A program made the position numbers and the translations under genes. Source: JBFLYH01 sp964630235 (lineage in GTDB: Bacteria > Oederibacteriota > JAAXVQ01 > JAUVAV01). Taken from it: a DNA stretch of 64,000 nucleotides. The stretch spans positions 124,001 to 188,000 of the forward strand of contig CAZVUO010000003.1 in assembly GCA_964630235.1 (NCBI GenBank), read 5' to 3'. The notes under the pieces are model-generated. The model worked only from the letters and a program-made list of their open reading frames with translations. It was not told the DNA's origin and did not search any database. Of the stretch, positions 50,989-58,873 are shown piece by piece (position 1 is the stretch's first letter; the number at the start of each line of letters is the position of its first letter).

Positions 50989-51959
50989 GTTCCCGCCTCA
51001 CGCTTTGACATGAACTTCCTTATATAAAATGTATGTCCGGCGTGTTCCGTTTCCGCCATGACACCCCGAGCCAGCATTTCTTCAACCACTTTCCACGAAG
51101 CGCCTGCCCGCGACAGGAACAGATCGACCGCCTCTTTTCTCATCGGGTGAACCGCGGTGATGCTTAAAAGGTCCTTCTCGACATCCCCGGTAAAGGCAAA
51201 GGCATCCCCCTCATAACCGATCAGGTATTCCACATGCTTGATCTTCTCCGCGAAGGTCTGATAGATCCGGTTAAGAACATCTTCCTCCGGGCCCCGCACC
51301 CCTGGTTCCGCCGGCGGACGGGTGGGAATGCTCAGATAAGCGACTGCCGGCTGTAACTCCCGCAGAAAATCCGCCGTGTCCCGGACGCAGCTGTCCTGGT
51401 CGTTGCACCCTCTCACCAGCATGGTCTCCGTCACCAGTTTTCCAGTAAATGTCTTGGCAAAGGCCAGCATTCCATCCAGGATACGGCGCAGCCGCAGCTC
51501 CCGGTGCGGCCGGTTGATCCGCTGCCAGATGGCTTCCTGGACCGCGTCGAGTTTGAGCGACACCCAATCCGCCCGGCTCAATGCTTCCCGCACATCCTCC
51601 CGCCACATCAGGGAACTGTTCGTGATCACGGCAACCGGAATTCCCAAGATCTTTGCCTGGGTGATCTCCGCGGCCAGGTTCAGATCCAGCGTGGGTTCGC
51701 CGTCCGGTACAAAAGCCAGGTAGTTAACCGGTTCCGCGGCCGCCCGCGCTTTTTCCAGTCTCCCCCGCACGGCTTGCAAGACAGCTTCGGGGTCGTAAAA
51801 ACGCCGCGGAACAATTTCCATTCGTAACGTCCGTCCTGCCTGGCAGTAGACACAGGCGTACGAGCAGACTTTGGCCGGAATATTATTGATGCCCAGGCTT
51901 TTTCCCAGGCGCCGCGACGGCACCGGGCCGTAAGCGCACCCTTCATCCACCGGTGTCAT
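50985..51959 (-). CDS. Radical SAM protein, COG0731-like
   Basis: 324 residues from the ATG at 51959, which lies inside the end of the first MinD gene (17-base overlap). The opening YGPVPSRRLGKSLGINNIPA and KVCSYACVYCQAGRT (Cys32, 36, 39) define the COG0731 group, related to tRNA wyosine-base enzymes but with other substrates in bacteria. FVPDGEPTLDLNLAAEI is the next conserved block. The C-terminal 70 residues look like a winged-helix domain. Its position after a ferredoxin-MinD gene suggests a role in cofactor or cluster biogenesis. Confidence 0.82.
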   Translation of the reverse strand: MTPVDEGCAYGPVPSRRLGKSLGINNIPAKVCSYACVYCQAGRTLRMEIVPRRFYDPEAVLQAVRGRLEKARAAAEPVNYLAFVPDGEPTLDLNLAAEITQAKILGIPVAVITNSSLMWREDVREALSRADWVSLKLDAVQEAIWQRINRPHRELRLRRILDGMLAFAKTFTGKLVTETMLVRGCNDQDSCVRDTADFLRELQPAVAYLSIPTRPPAEPGVRGPEEDVLNRIYQTFAEKIKHVEYLIGYEGDAFAFTGDVEKDLLSITAVHPMRKEAVDLFLSRAGASWKVVEEMLARGVMAETEHAGHTFYIRKFMSKREAGT

Positions 51960-52821
51960 GATCCACCCCTGCCAGCCGGGCCCTTGGTCCCACGGCCTGG
52001 CGCAGGCGGTCCAGCAAGGACGCGAACAGCGGCCGATATTCCGGCAGAGCGTCCAACAGGAGCACGCCGCGCGAATACGCTTCGGCGATGCGCCGGTCAT
52101 CCGGAATGTCCAGCAAATGCTCAATGCCCTGCTGCCGGCAATACGCCTGCACCCGGTCGTCACCCGAGCCCATACGGTTCACGACCACCCCGAAGGGCAG
52201 TTTCAATTCCCGGACCGTGTCCACGGCCAGCGTCAGGTCGTGCAGTCCGAAAGGCGTCGGTTCGGTGACCAGGACGACGAAATCCGCCCCGCGGACCGCC
52301 GTAACCACCGGGCAAGAGGTCCCGGGCGGCGCGTCCAAAATAGCCGGTTGTTCCCCGCTCAGGCGGTCCTTGACCGCCCGGATCAGCGGTGGCGAGGTCG
52401 CCACCCCCACATCGAGTTTCCCCTGGATCAAAGTGACCGCTTCCGACCGCATCACGCGGACCGCGCCGATGCGCTTTTCCACTTCGTGGATGGCTTGGCG
52501 CGGACAAACCAGCCGACACCCTCCGCACGCGTGGCACAGTTCTGGAAAGACCAGGGCTTTGCCGCCCGCGATGGCCAGGGCGTGGTATTGGCAAAAGCGG
52601 CTGCATTCGCCGCAACCGTCGCACAGCGATCCATCCACCTCCGGGATCAGCAGCGCGAACGGTTTTTCCTCGACCAGCCGACCTGGTAAAAAAAGATGGC
52701 AGTTCGGCTCCTCCACATCGCAGTCCGCGAGCTGGACCGGCCCGGGCCAGACCTTGGCCAGGTTCAATGCCACCGTGGTCTTGCCGGTCCCGCCCTTGCC
52801 CGAGGCCACGGCCAGGATCAC
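51943..52821 (-). CDS. MinD-family ATPase with inserted 2x[4Fe-4S] ferredoxin (first copy)
   Basis: 292 residues. Walker A GKGGTGKTT (8-16), ferredoxin cysteines CDGCGECSRFC (67, 70, 73, 77) and CHACGGCRLVC (96, 99, 102, 106), followed by AILDAPPGTSCPVVTAVRGA and VVLVTEPTPFGLHDL. It differs clearly from the copy at 47454 and is the one closest to the NifX-like and DsrE genes, as in other anaerobes. The start is within the 4-base overlap with the NifX-like gene. Confidence 0.9.
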   Translation of the reverse strand: MILAVASGKGGTGKTTVALNLAKVWPGPVQLADCDVEEPNCHLFLPGRLVEEKPFALLIPEVDGSLCDGCGECSRFCQYHALAIAGGKALVFPELCHACGGCRLVCPRQAIHEVEKRIGAVRVMRSEAVTLIQGKLDVGVATSPPLIRAVKDRLSGEQPAILDAPPGTSCPVVTAVRGADFVVLVTEPTPFGLHDLTLAVDTVRELKLPFGVVVNRMGSGDDRVQAYCRQQGIEHLLDIPDDRRIAEAYSRGVLLLDALPEYRPLFASLLDRLRQAVGPRARLAGVDHDTGG

Positions 52822-53180
52822 ACCCAGTGCCCTTCCACATCCGCCGCTTGGGATTCGGCCAGCGTTCCTCCGAGGTACTGCCGCAGCGCCTCGGCCACCG
52901 TGGCCGCTCCGGAATGAAAGACCTTGACCCCGGCCGCCGCCAGCACCCGGTAAGCCTTAGGCCCGCAGTGCCCGGTCACGAGCCCCTGGGCTCCGGCGCG
53001 CGCCACGGTCTCCGCGGCTTGTATCCCCGCGCCCTGCGCGGCGTTCAGATTTTGGTGGTTGTCAATCACCTCAAAGGTATCGGTCTCCGTGTCATAGATC
53101 AAAAATTTCGCAGCGCGCCCAAAGCGGCCGTCCAACGGGGCGTTCAGGCCGCCGCCGGAAGTCGTGAAAGCGATCTTCAT
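52818..53180 (-). CDS. NifB/NifX-family Fe-Mo-cluster-binding protein (second copy)
   Basis: 120 residues: MKIAFTTSGGGLNAPLDGRF, then GRAAKFLIYDTETDTFEVID, GIQAAETVARAGAQGLVTGH and CGPKAYRVLAAAGVKVF complete the dinitrogenase iron-molybdenum cofactor domain. Relatives bind Fe-Mo or mixed Mo-Cu-S clusters (the orange protein is one). No nitrogenase is present, so nitrogen fixation is not implied. It is coupled to the ferredoxin-MinD gene. Confidence 0.9.
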   Translation of the reverse strand: MKIAFTTSGGGLNAPLDGRFGRAAKFLIYDTETDTFEVIDNHQNLNAAQGAGIQAAETVARAGAQGLVTGHCGPKAYRVLAAAGVKVFHSGAATVAEALRQYLGGTLAESQAADVEGHWV

Positions 53181-53199
53181 TTCTCTCTCCTTGGTCGGG

Positions 53200-53520
53200 C
53201 TAAAAGGTCAGCACGCGGTCCGCATCGCGCACCAGCTCGTACTGGTCTTTCAAGGTCGAAAGCGGACAGATTTCCGAGCCGGATGACTCCCTCAATTTCA
53301 AGCAGGCGCCGCAGGCCAGGAACTTGCCGCCAGCATCCAGGATCTTAATGGCCAACTCCTTAACGTTAAATTGGGGGTGCTCGATCCGGTCAAGCTCCAC
53401 GCCTTCGCCAGAAAGGAACAGTCTGACCTGGTCTTTCTGTTCCAGGCTGTACAAAGCCAGGCGCAAAGCATTGTAAACGGTTTCCGGGTCCGACCGCGTG
53501 ATGACCAGGGCCAGTTTCAT
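53200..53520 (-). CDS. DsrE-family sulfur-carrier-like protein
   Basis: 106 residues with the DsrE/F fold pattern KLALVITRSDPETVYNALRL, then LFLSGEGVELDRIE. Cysteines are at 70, 73 and 85 (KFLACGACLKLR and SEICPLST), a typical arrangement for DsrE-like members in these clusters. Sulfur-relay proteins of this fold carry persulfide on a cysteine. It could supply sulfur for the cluster work of its neighbours. The start overlaps the DUF5320 gene by 4 bases. Confidence 0.87.
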   Translation of the reverse strand: MKLALVITRSDPETVYNALRLALYSLEQKDQVRLFLSGEGVELDRIEHPQFNVKELAIKILDAGGKFLACGACLKLRESSGSEICPLSTLKDQYELVRDADRVLTF

Positions 53521-53879
53521 TCGCTATCCTTCTGCTCCCGGGCTTCGATCTCGGTCAGGCGTTTTTTAATGCTTTCCAGGTCGGCTTGCAGCATGTCAGC
53601 CTGGTTTTTCAGCGCCTCTCTTTCGGTTTCCTGATCAAGGTTCTGGTTCGCAGCAAAGGGCGCGCCCCAGCCCCAGTTCCGCCAGCCCCAGCCGCCTCCG
53701 CCGAACCCGCGGCCCCGTCCGCTTCCACGCCCGCCAAATCCCCTGCCCATCCCAAAACCCATTCCACGCCCCGGAATGGGATTGGCAAACCCCGGCGCGC
53801 CATACCCCGCGCAAAAACCCGCGGCCCTGCCGCTCATGGCGCCCATTCCGTTTGGTCCTGTCCTGTCGCCTCTTGGCAT
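53517..53879 (-). CDS. DUF5320 Gly/Arg-rich protein
   Basis: 120 residues: MPRGDRTGPNGMGAMSGRAA opening, then a Gly/Arg/Trp-rich stretch (about 25-72), and a C-terminal coiled coil (NQADMLQADLESIKKRLTEI). This is the DUF5320 architecture, nearly always found next to NifX and MinD-ferredoxin genes. The conserved Gly-rich start with a single Cys (GFCAGYG) may contact a metal cluster. Function unknown. Confidence 0.85.
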   Translation of the reverse strand: MPRGDRTGPNGMGAMSGRAAGFCAGYGAPGFANPIPGRGMGFGMGRGFGGRGSGRGRGFGGGGWGWRNWGWGAPFAANQNLDQETEREALKNQADMLQADLESIKKRLTEIEAREQKDSE

Positions 53880-53924
53880 GATTCATTCCTCCTGGTTATT
53901 TATTCCACCGCTGTCGGCGTTTGT

Positions 53925-54263
53925 TTAGTGGTCGCAAAGGTTGGCGCCGCTCCGTAACCCGCCGGACAAATAGGCTGCAATCAATTCCTCCACGCTTCCA
54001 GCCTCCACGCCCACCACCACGCGGATGCCGTTCTCGGCGAAGAGGGACTGCGCCCGCTGGCCCATGCCGCCGGCGATAATGACATCCGCGCCTTGCTCGT
54101 GCAGCCAGCGCGGCAGCACGCCGGGCTCATGGGGCGGCGGCGTGACCCGCGTCTGGCCCGTGATCTTCCGCTGCGCTTCGTCCACCTCCACCAGGGCGAA
54201 CTGCTCGCAGTGCCCAAAATGCCGGCTCAATACCCCCTGAGCCATGGGAATGGCGATCTTCAT
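53925..54263 (-). CDS. NifB/NifX-family Fe-Mo-cluster-binding protein (first copy)
   Basis: 112 residues: MKIAIPMAQGVLSRHFGHCE, then QFALVEVDEAQRKITGQTRV, HEQGADVIIAGGMGQRAQSL and VVVGVEAGSVEELIAAYLSG, ending CDH. The SRHFGHCEQFAL motif is characteristic of the cluster-binding subgroup. It shares the domain with the 52818 protein but differs along most of its length. AAAGGAGG precedes the ATG. Confidence 0.9.
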   Translation of the reverse strand: MKIAIPMAQGVLSRHFGHCEQFALVEVDEAQRKITGQTRVTPPPHEPGVLPRWLHEQGADVIIAGGMGQRAQSLFAENGIRVVVGVEAGSVEELIAAYLSGGLRSGANLCDH

Positions 54264-54320
54264 GTCCTGCCTCCTTTGGAGCCTGTTGCTCCGGTCCTTT
54301 GCTCCCCCTTCCGGGGGTCT

Positions 54321-54803
54321 TTATGCCTGCTCACCGCCGGAACAGCCCCTACCCCAACGACCCTGTCCATGGCCGCGACCTCCGCCTCCGAATCCCCCAT
54401 CCAACCGCCGTAGCAAAGAACTTTGGCAGGCAGGGCAGGCTAGCGGGCGGCCGGTGCCGAAGTCCTCCTGCCACTGGTGCCCGCACTGGCCGCAGATAAA
54501 AGTCCGCTTACCTGCCAAGGCCACCACGCCTCCCTCGATTCGCAAAACCTTGCCGCGCACCAGGCAATCGGCGATCTTTTTATGCGCGCTCTCGATGATG
54601 CGGCCGAAGGTCTGGCGCGAAACGTTCATCTTCTCCGCCGCCTGTTCCTGGTAAAGCGCCTCGCCGTCCGCCAGACGGATGGCTTCGAACTCATCCAGGG
54701 TCAGGACCACTTCCTCCAGCTGGCTGGCCGGGATCCCGGCGGGTTTGAAAACCGGGGCTATGGGCGCGCCGGCCACGCGGCGGCAGAAACGGGGTCTGGG
54801 CAT
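54321..54803 (-). CDS. DUF134-family HTH regulator with zinc ribbon
   Basis: 160 residues. The DUF134 start MPRPRFCRRV is followed by VLTLDEFEAIRLADGEALYQ and a sigma70-region-4-like helix-turn-helix (EQAAEKMNVSRQTFGRIIES, 53-72). A C-terminal zinc ribbon (ICGQCG..ACPACQ; Cys104, 107, 123, 126) and a Gly-rich tail, not found in short DUF134 members, complete it. It is the first gene of the 15-gene operon and sits directly after the dyad at 54822-54847, so it is likely the operon's own regulator. Confidence 0.88.
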   Translation of the reverse strand: MPRPRFCRRVAGAPIAPVFKPAGIPASQLEEVVLTLDEFEAIRLADGEALYQEQAAEKMNVSRQTFGRIIESAHKKIADCLVRGKVLRIEGGVVALAGKRTFICGQCGHQWQEDFGTGRPLACPACQSSLLRRLDGGFGGGGRGHGQGRWGRGCSGGEQA

Positions 54804-54821
54804 GGAACGCTCCTCCGGATG

Positions 54822-54847
54822 TTATTTTGGGCATATGCTCATAATAA
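54822..54847. promoter_or_regulatory. 26-bp operator-like dyad in front of the DUF134 operon
   Basis: TTATTTTGGGCAT and the reverse complement of ATGCTCATAATAA match at 11 of 13 positions, centred on GCATATGC. It covers the -10 box and spacer of the minus-strand promoter, the typical place for a repressor site. The DUF134 protein just downstream is the obvious candidate binder. Confidence 0.65.
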
Positions 54848-54852
54848 GTCAA
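54824..54852 (-). promoter_or_regulatory. Promoter of the 15-gene operon
   Basis: On the minus strand TTGACT (54852-54847), 17-base spacer, CAAAAT (54829-54824). The start site would be near 54817, 14 bases before the ATG at 54803, with GGAGGAG between. Confidence 0.6.
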
Positions 54853-55050
54853 GCGGAAAAACGGTTGGCAGGACGTGATTACATATTATAATGCGCCATT
54901 CGTCCTGCAACGCCGAAAGCCTTGATTTTAGCCTAGGTTGAAGGCCTCACAAGGCGTTGCAGGATGTCGCCTGCCAACTTAGCTGGATCCGCGCAAGGTT
55001 GTTTAGTGGTGCCCCGGCCTTCGGCCGGGGGGCTCCAGGAGGAGACCGCC

Positions 55051-55701
55051 TTGGATCTGACCGACGAATTGTTCGCCACCATCAAATTTGAGGCCCAAAG
55101 CCGTTTTCTCGGCGCCAAGGGCTCGCATGATTGGGAGCATACAGAGCGGGTACTGGCTTTGGCCGAACGCATCGGAGCCGCCGAAGGCGCGGACCTGGGC
55201 ATCGTGCGCCTGGCCGCCGTGTTGCACGATATCGGCCGCGGCGAGGAGGACCAGTCCAACGGCAGCCTGGACCACGCGGCCCGGGGCGCCGAACTGGCCC
55301 GGACACTTCTGGCGCGCCATCATTTGAATCCGCCGGTGATCGAAGCGGTCGCGCACTGCATCCTTACTCACCGTTTCCGCAAGGGCCCTGCGCCCGATAC
55401 CACGGAAGCCAAAGTACTGTTCGACGCGGACAAGCTGGACGCCATCGGCGCGGTGGGGATCGGCCGGGCCTTCCTGTTCGCCGGCGAGGTGGGGGCGAAA
55501 CTGCACAATCCCCGGCCGGATATCGAGGAGACCCCGGCCTACTCGCCGGAGGATACCGCGTACCGGGAATATCGGGTGAAATTGCGGCATGTGCGGGAAC
55601 GTATCTTAACCGCCGAAGGCAGGCGCCTGGCCGAAGAGCGGCATGCGTTCATGGAGGAGTTCTTCCGCCGGCTGGACCAGGAAGTGGCGGGCACCCTGTG
55701 A
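55051..55701 (+). CDS. HD-domain hydrolase, YedJ-like
   Basis: 216 residues from a TTG at 55051 behind AGGAGG with 8-base spacing; the frame also extends upstream, but across a GC hairpin (55011-55030) and without a better start. HD signatures: GSHDWEHTERVLALAER, VLHDIGRGEE (HD), and FDADKLDAIGAVGIGRAF. The group hydrolyses nucleotides or related phosphates. No partner is evident; it is convergent with msrAB. Confidence 0.85.
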   Translation: MDLTDELFATIKFEAQSRFLGAKGSHDWEHTERVLALAERIGAAEGADLGIVRLAAVLHDIGRGEEDQSNGSLDHAARGAELARTLLARHHLNPPVIEAVAHCILTHRFRKGPAPDTTEAKVLFDADKLDAIGAVGIGRAFLFAGEVGAKLHNPRPDIEETPAYSPEDTAYREYRVKLRHVRERILTAEGRRLAEERHAFMEEFFRRLDQEVAGTL

Positions 55702-55718
55702 TCCCTGGCCGTGCGCGA

Positions 55719-56816
55719 TCAGCGCTTTTTCTCCGCGTCCCCGAACAGCCGCAGATAGTCTCCATACCCTTCTTTCTCCAGGTCTGCTTTGGGAACAAAC
55801 CGCAGGGCCGCGGAATTGATGCAATACCTCAGGCCGTCCGGCCCGGGCCCGTCGGGAAAAACATGCCCCAGGTGGGACTCCCCCTGGCGGCTGCGTACTT
55901 CGGTCCGTTCCATCCCCAGACTTGAATCTTTCTTCTCCACCACCGCCCCGGACTCGAGGGGCCGGGTGAAACTCGGCCAGCCCGTGCCGGAGTCGAACTT
56001 GTCCTTGGAACTGAACAGCGGTTCGCCGCTCACCACGTCCACATACAGCCCTTCCCGATGGTTGTCCCAGTAAGCGTTGCGGAAAGCCGGTTCAGTGCCG
56101 CACGCCTGGGTCACCTCGTACTGACGGGGCGTGAGCTTCTTCCGAAGCTCGGCGTCGGATGGCTTGGGGTATTTTTTTCCCCGGGGCTCAGAGGATTTGG
56201 GCACCGCGTGCGGTCCCCAGAACTTGCGGATGAACGAATCGCGGCCGGAGTGGGAGCGGTAGAACTCATACTGCGCCTGGCAGGTCCGGTAATAGCCCTG
56301 ATGATGTTTCTCCGCGGGCCAGAATGGGCTTGCGGGTTTGATCTCGGTCACGATCGGACTGCGAAAACGCCCGCTTTCCGCCAAGGCCCGCCGCGAAGCC
56401 TCGGCCGCCTGTTTTTGCCGCTCGCTCAGATAAAAGACCGCAGTGCGGTACTGGCTGCCCTGGTCCACGAACTGTCCGCCCGGATCCGTCGGGTCGATCT
56501 GCCGCCAGAAGGCTTCCAGCACGCTCGCATAGCTGATCTGTCCGGGGTCGAACTCGACCTTCACGGCCTCATAGTGGCCGGTCTTGCCGGCGCAGACTTC
56601 CTCATAGGTCGGCTGGTCCTTGTGGCCGCCCGTATATCCCACCGTAACTTTTTTAACTCCGGGTAGCGCCTCGAAAGGGCCTTGCAAACACCAAAAACAT
56701 CCGCCAGCCACGATCGCGGTCTCCAGGTTATTGTCTGATTTAGCCATGGATATGCTCCTTCCCGCACCCGCCAGAAATAAAACTGCGCAAACAAAGCATA
56801 AAATCAACCTTTTCAT
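55719..56816 (-). CDS. msrAB: Exported bifunctional methionine sulfoxide reductase MsrA-MsrB
   Basis: 365 residues from the ATG at 56816, 8 bases after AGGAG. A signal peptide (about 1-22) precedes MsrA (30-195; GGCFWC with Cys40) and MsrB (210-345; GTGWPSF and catalytic Cys332 in RYCINSAALRF). The zinc CxxC pairs of many MsrB proteins are absent, as in PilB-type fusions. It repairs both S- and R-methionine sulfoxide in exported proteins. The electron donor is not in the window. Confidence 0.92.
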   Translation of the reverse strand: MKRLILCFVCAVLFLAGAGRSISMAKSDNNLETAIVAGGCFWCLQGPFEALPGVKKVTVGYTGGHKDQPTYEEVCAGKTGHYEAVKVEFDPGQISYASVLEAFWRQIDPTDPGGQFVDQGSQYRTAVFYLSERQKQAAEASRRALAESGRFRSPIVTEIKPASPFWPAEKHHQGYYRTCQAQYEFYRSHSGRDSFIRKFWGPHAVPKSSEPRGKKYPKPSDAELRKKLTPRQYEVTQACGTEPAFRNAYWDNHREGLYVDVVSGEPLFSSKDKFDSGTGWPSFTRPLESGAVVEKKDSSLGMERTEVRSRQGESHLGHVFPDGPGPDGLRYCINSAALRFVPKADLEKEGYGDYLRLFGDAEKKR

Positions 56817-57028
56817 CGGCGCCACTCCTACCCGGTCTTTCTTCGCAGGATTTTGACCCTCAGAAGCAGGAAATGGGTCCAGCTATTTTGTCATCTTACG
56901 CCGTTGCCGGTTTTTCCCTATTTTCCGGGTTTTTTCTTGAACCTTTCATGATATTATCTGGTCCAATAATCGGTTATATGCGTTCGCCTCCGGGCATTCA
57001 TGCCGACCCCGCACACTAGGACTCAGCC

Positions 57029-58156
57029 GTGGACCTGAACTGGTTCAAGAAGATATTCGACTTCAACAATGACGACGGGTTCTCGCTCCAGACCCTGATG
57101 GCGCTGTCCTTCCTGTTCCTGCTGATCCTGATCTTCGTCGGTCCCTGCTACCAGCCCTATCGCGCCAAACCCTCAGACCAGGCCACGCCCGCGCCGAACG
57201 TCCCGGAGCCCGGCGCGCCGGCCAAACCGCGGCCCGCGGAACCGGCCAAGCCCAAACAGCTCTTCATACAAGAAAAACCTTCGGTACCCTTCGTGCCCAC
57301 GCCCACCACCACGGCCACGCCCGCGCCCACGCCGCCGGGCGGCGGTTTCCGGCAGATCGCTTTCGCCTCCACGCGGGCCGGCGGCCGCTACTACCAGATC
57401 TTCATGATGGACGCCAACGGCAACAATCTGGTCCGGCTGACCCATACCCAGGCTTTTGACCGGGACCCTCATTTCGCCTACGACGGCAAGCACCTGGCCT
57501 TCACTTCCAACCGGAACGGAGGCATATTCCAGATCTATCTGCTGCACCTGGACACCGGCCAGACCGAGCAGCTCACCCAAGGCCCAGGCGATAAAACCAA
57601 CCCGATCTGGAGTCCGGACGACAAGAAAATCGTCTTCACCCAGGTCGAGGGCAACCGCCAGCACCTGGGAATGATCAATGCCGACGGATCGGGAACGCAG
57701 ATCCTCACGTCCACCTACGGCGTCAACCACGCCTACAGTTTTTCGCCGGACGGAGGGCGCATCGCCTATGAGACCGAGGTGAACAACATCCACCAGGTCC
57801 ATGTCATGGACCTGCTCACGCGCAAGACCGAAATGCTCATCCAGTCCGGTGAAATGGCCAGCCACGAAGACCCGGTGTTCTGCCCAACTGGACGCTACCT
57901 GATCTTCACCTCGGACTATTATTCCCCCCGCATCCGCCAGCTCTTTTTCTATGACCTCTACAACTCCCGCTATCAGCGCATCACCAAGGACGACCTGGAC
58001 CGGGACGACCCGGTGTATTCGCCGGACGGCACGCTGATCGCTTACATCGCGCAGTGGGAGGGAGCCTGGAACATCTTCGTGATGGACGCCGACGGCGGCA
58101 ATGTCCGGAACCTGACCCGGAGCTACTACGACCATATTGTTCCAACCTGGCGCTAA
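57029..58156 (+). CDS. Membrane-anchored TolB-like beta-propeller protein
   Basis: 375 residues from a GTG at 57029. A single membrane helix (about 20-45) ends with a Cys-Tyr pair; a Pro/Ala/Thr-rich linker (48-105, with TPTTTATPAPTPPGGG) leads to a propeller (108-375) of TolB/DPP-type repeats: IAFASTRAGGRYYQIFMMDA, LAFTSNRNGGIFQIYL, PDGTLIAYIAQWEGAWNIFV. Such propellers act in envelope protein interactions. It differs from TolB in having an inner-membrane anchor. The stop overlaps the convergent macrodomain gene by 4 bases. Confidence 0.8.
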   Translation: MDLNWFKKIFDFNNDDGFSLQTLMALSFLFLLILIFVGPCYQPYRAKPSDQATPAPNVPEPGAPAKPRPAEPAKPKQLFIQEKPSVPFVPTPTTTATPAPTPPGGGFRQIAFASTRAGGRYYQIFMMDANGNNLVRLTHTQAFDRDPHFAYDGKHLAFTSNRNGGIFQIYLLHLDTGQTEQLTQGPGDKTNPIWSPDDKKIVFTQVEGNRQHLGMINADGSGTQILTSTYGVNHAYSFSPDGGRIAYETEVNNIHQVHVMDLLTRKTEMLIQSGEMASHEDPVFCPTGRYLIFTSDYYSPRIRQLFFYDLYNSRYQRITKDDLDRDDPVYSPDGTLIAYIAQWEGAWNIFVMDADGGNVRNLTRSYYDHIVPTWR

Positions 58157-58716
58157 CTTTCAGGGCCACGCAGCGCGCGGCTGTACGCGCCCATATCCTC
58201 GCGGCTAAAAAGCGAGAACACGACCGTTTCCAGCCCGCTCGTCCCCTGCTCCAGATACTGTTTGACCGCTTCGATCGCCACCGCCGAAGCCAGCAGTACC
58301 GGGTAACCGAACGCGCCCGTGGAGATCGAAGGGAAGGCGACGGTCTTGATCTTCAGCTCGTCCGCCCGCGCCAGGCAGGAGCGGTAGCAGGCGGCCAGGA
58401 CCTCCGGTTCGTGACGCTGGCCGCCGCGCCAGATCGGCCCCACGGTGTGGATGACATAGCTGGCCGGAAGCTCGCCGCCGGTCGTGACCACGGCCTGTCC
58501 GGGATCCAGCCGTCCGATGCGCTGGATGATGGCCTTGCATTCCAGCAGGATCTGGGGCCCGCCGGCGAAATGGATCGCGCCATCCACGCCCGCCCCGCCC
58601 ATCAGCCCGGAATTGGCCGCGTTCACCACCGCGTCCACGCGCAGAGTGGTGATATCGGCCAGTTCCAGGCGCAGCAGCGTGTTGCCAAAGCGTTTTTCCC
58701 GGTCAGTTGGTCCCAT
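58153..58716 (-). CDS. Macrodomain protein (O-acetyl-ADP-ribose deacetylase-like)
   Basis: 187 residues. DAVVNAANSGLMGGAGVDGA is the ADP-ribose-binding loop, and AVVTTGGELPASYVIHTVGP and FPSISTGAFGYPVLLA complete the MacroD/YmdB type. These hydrolyse O-acetyl-ADP-ribose or remove ADP-ribose from proteins. GGAGG precedes the ATG. No ADP-ribosyltransferase is nearby; the degenerate Fic protein is 28 kb away. Confidence 0.92.
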   Translation of the reverse strand: MGPTDREKRFGNTLLRLELADITTLRVDAVVNAANSGLMGGAGVDGAIHFAGGPQILLECKAIIQRIGRLDPGQAVVTTGGELPASYVIHTVGPIWRGGQRHEPEVLAACYRSCLARADELKIKTVAFPSISTGAFGYPVLLASAVAIEAVKQYLEQGTSGLETVVFSLFSREDMGAYSRALRGPES

Positions 58717-58746
58717 GTCAGCCCTCCCAGGACGCTCCCGTCATAG

Positions 58747-58783
58747 CAGGCTGATGAAAAAGCCCGCAGAGCGGTCTTTTTCG
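58747..58783. repeat. 37-bp dispersed hairpin repeat, copy 2
   Basis: CAGGCTGATGAAAAAGCCCG followed by CAGAGCGGTCTTTTTCG. GAAAAAG-CCCGC and GCGG-CTTTTTC pair around AGA. It lies between two divergent starts, so it is not a terminator for either neighbour. It is 35/37 identical to 17447-17483. Confidence 0.75.
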
Positions 58784-58873
58784 TCCGCGCAGCTTGTTAG
58801 GACAAAAACACGGAAACACGCCTTCGGTTTCGTGCTACCATGCCTATTTAAATCCCAGTTCCGGAGAATGGCA

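Noticed and set aside
52818..54263. NifX-like proteins as a sign of nitrogen fixation
   Set aside because: No nifHDK, nifE/N or full-length nifB is present; these small proteins are common in non-fixing anaerobes.
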